Origin: Deltaproteobacteria bacterium
GTDB taxonomy: Bacteria; Myxococcota; Myxococcia; Myxococcales; Myxococcaceae
Length of the DNA stretch: 15,383 bases
Assembly: GCA_016875515.1 (NCBI GenBank)
Contig: VGRA01000009.1
Span: 1-15,383, forward strand
Reading direction: 5' to 3'
Part shown: positions 14,324 to 15,383 of the stretch, one piece after another
How positions within the stretch are numbered: position 1 is the stretch's first letter
How the letters are laid out: the number at the start of each line of letters is the position of its first letter
Made by a program: the position numbers and the translations under genes
The notes under the pieces: generated by a model
What the model saw: the letters and a program-made list of their open reading frames with translations, nothing else
The model's database searches: none
Told to the model about the DNA's origin: nothing

Positions 14324-14744
14324 GTGCGCAGGCGCCCCGCCCCTTCCCCGGCCCGCAGCACGGTGGTCCTGCTCCTCGCCTGCACCTTGCTGGCGTGCGC
14401 GCATCCCGCGCCGGTACGGGCGGTTCCGGGCGCGGCGCCGAGGCGGGTGCTCGTGGTCCTCACGAGCCATGACCGGAAAGGGGATCAGCCGAGCGGCTTC
14501 TTCCTCTCCGAGGCCACCCAAGGACGTGGCCGCCTTCACCAACCAGGAGGAGCGCGCCGTGAAGCTGGACAACGTGGTGCCGTTCTTCCTCGCGGACCGC
14601 CTGGTGGAGCGCGGCGCGCGCCACCTGCCTGCCCCCGACTTCAAGGCGCAGGTGGTGGTCAGCGAGCGGCTCGTCACGGGACAGAACCCCGCGTCGGCCA
14701 GGGGCGTGGCGGAGGCCATGGTCCGCTTGATGGGGCCTCGCTGA
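14324..14744 (+). pseudogene. DJ-1/PfpI-family lipoprotein, central region deleted
   Basis: GTG 14324 opens a lipoprotein signal (STVVLLLACTLLAC, lipobox LLAC), followed by PRRVLVVLTSHDRKGDQPSG and FFLSEAT, the first strand and loop of DJ-1/PfpI-type class I glutamine-amidotransferase-like proteins. At 14519/14520 the sequence jumps. In the next frame it reads KDVAAFTNQEERAVKLDNVV, PFFLADRLVERGARH and VVVSERLVTGQNPASARGVA, the C-terminal end of the same family, ending at TGA 14742-14744. The ~110-130 residues between them, which hold the nucleophile elbow (usually AVCHG) and the GG(H/Y)G segment, are missing, and the two halves are out of frame. The 140 codons seen compare with a usual 225-260. 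The gene cannot make an active enzyme. The identity of both halves is secure. Confidence 0.8.
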
Positions 14745-14841
14745 GCTGAGGGGGACACCCGGATGCACACCGAGCAGAACGCGCGCGGCGAAACGCTGAT
14801 GCATCGCGCGCGGAGGGAAGCGTGGACCGGCCCATCCCGCC

Positions 14842-14881
14842 GCCCCGCCGCGCTGCCCGCTGCCTGGGCCGGGGGCGGGGC
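14842..14881. terminator. Possible bidirectional hairpin between convergent genes
   Basis: GCCCCGCC (14842-14849) and GGCGGGGC (14874-14881) form a perfect 8-bp stem with a 24-base loop in the 167-base gap between two convergent gene remnants. There is no T-run. The DNA is extremely GC-rich, so a chance stem is quite possible. Confidence 0.3.
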
Positions 14882-14911
14882 CGCCGGGCGCCGTGAGGGC
14901 GCACCGGCCTG

Positions 14912-15347
14912 CTACCCGTCCGACTGTGCCGCGAGCGTCCTCAGCCCCTCGGCCACCTCGGCCGCGTGGGCCTTCTGGGGGACGTGGCCACCGCTGGCGA
15001 ACCGCAGCCGCGGTCCGGGCGGCAGGGCCGAAGCCAGTTCGGAGAGGATGGCGGGCTCGATGAGCGGATCGTCCTCGCACCACGCCGCGAGCGTGGGCAG
15101 CGCCAGCCCCCGTGGCCACCGGCGTGGAGCCGAAACCCGGGAGCTCCACGCAAACCACCCGGGCGCGGCCTGCCAGGTGGGGGACCAGCCAGCGGAAGTC
15201 CCGGGCGGAGCCCGGCAGCCCGTGGACGCACACCACGGCCGGACCGCGGCCTGCGTCCTCGAGCGAGGCCCACCCCTTCGACAGCTCGACCCTGCGCGCG
15301 GCAGGAACGCCGGGAGCGGCCCCGTTCAAGGGGGGCTCCCGGCCCAC
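14912..15347 (-). pseudogene. Alpha/beta hydrolase, central region deleted
   Basis: From GTG 15347 the minus strand encodes VELSKGWASLEDAGRGPAVV, CVHGLPGSARDFRWLVPHLA and VVCVELPGFGSTPVATG. This is the N-terminal half of an alpha/beta hydrolase, with the HG oxyanion loop and the PGFGxS/T turn. Near 15107 the frame changes. The continuation LALPTLAAWCEDDPLIEPAI, then LRFASGGHVPQKAHAAEVAE and GLRTLAAQSDG ending at TAG 14914-14912, is the C-terminal end, with the acidic DDPLI turn and the catalytic His of GGHVPQ. The middle, with the GxSxG nucleophile and cap region (~120-140 residues), is absent. About 145 codons remain of a usual 260-290. The gene may begin slightly further upstream. Confidence 0.78.
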
Positions 15348-15383
15348 GCCGCCCCGGGAGCCGCGCCGGCCGCGCGACGGGTG

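Overview
The window is about 70 percent GC or higher. It carries secreted proteins and lipoproteins rich in Cys, Ala and Gly, a TonB-dependent receptor with extra N-terminal domains, Kelch/ephrin-receptor-like surface proteins and a Suv3-type helicase. Together these point to a myxobacterium (Myxococcota, probably suborder Cystobacterineae). This is inferred from gene style and not from a marker gene. I see no rRNA, tRNA or CRISPR array.

Left end (1-1600): eroded mobile DNA. The end of one IS3-family element (inverted repeat at 296, orfA with an amber codon) lies left of an intact small membrane protein (DUF3592-like, 361-795). On the other side is the 3' half of a second, different IS3-type element (orfB remnant, 939-1352). 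That remnant abuts the last ~80 codons of a saccharopine-dehydrogenase-like gene, whose front is gone.

1620-5800: a secreted protein with an internally duplicated domain (minus strand) faces away from a large secreted Kelch plus ephrin-receptor-like protein (plus strand). The reading frame of the large gene is broken at a run of nine C. Directly behind it is a probable lipoprotein gene that is itself out of frame in a GGC-rich run and has no stop codon before it meets the next gene tail to tail.

5800-10436 (minus strand): a TonB-dependent receptor with an N-terminal TonB-C-terminal-like domain and a carboxypeptidase-regulatory-like domain is translationally coupled (TGATG) to a lipoprotein. 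Ninety bases further on is a 7TM-PAS sensor that ends where a kinase or other output domain would normally follow. This looks like an outer-membrane uptake or sensing unit.

10437-14323: a 404-base gap with no convincing gene, then a coupled pair (ATGA overlap) of a small membrane protein and a secreted Cys-rich protein. These converge on a two-gene minus-strand operon made of a small exported helical protein and a Suv3-like RNA helicase. The two convergent units share a CTAG that serves as stop codon on both strands.

14324-15347: two convergent decayed genes, a DJ-1/PfpI-family lipoprotein and an alpha/beta hydrolase. Each keeps recognisable N- and C-terminal ends, but the catalytic middle is missing and the two halves are in different frames. 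The number of broken frames in 15 kb is itself notable. It means either a decaying accessory region or sequence/assembly error, and raw reads would decide.
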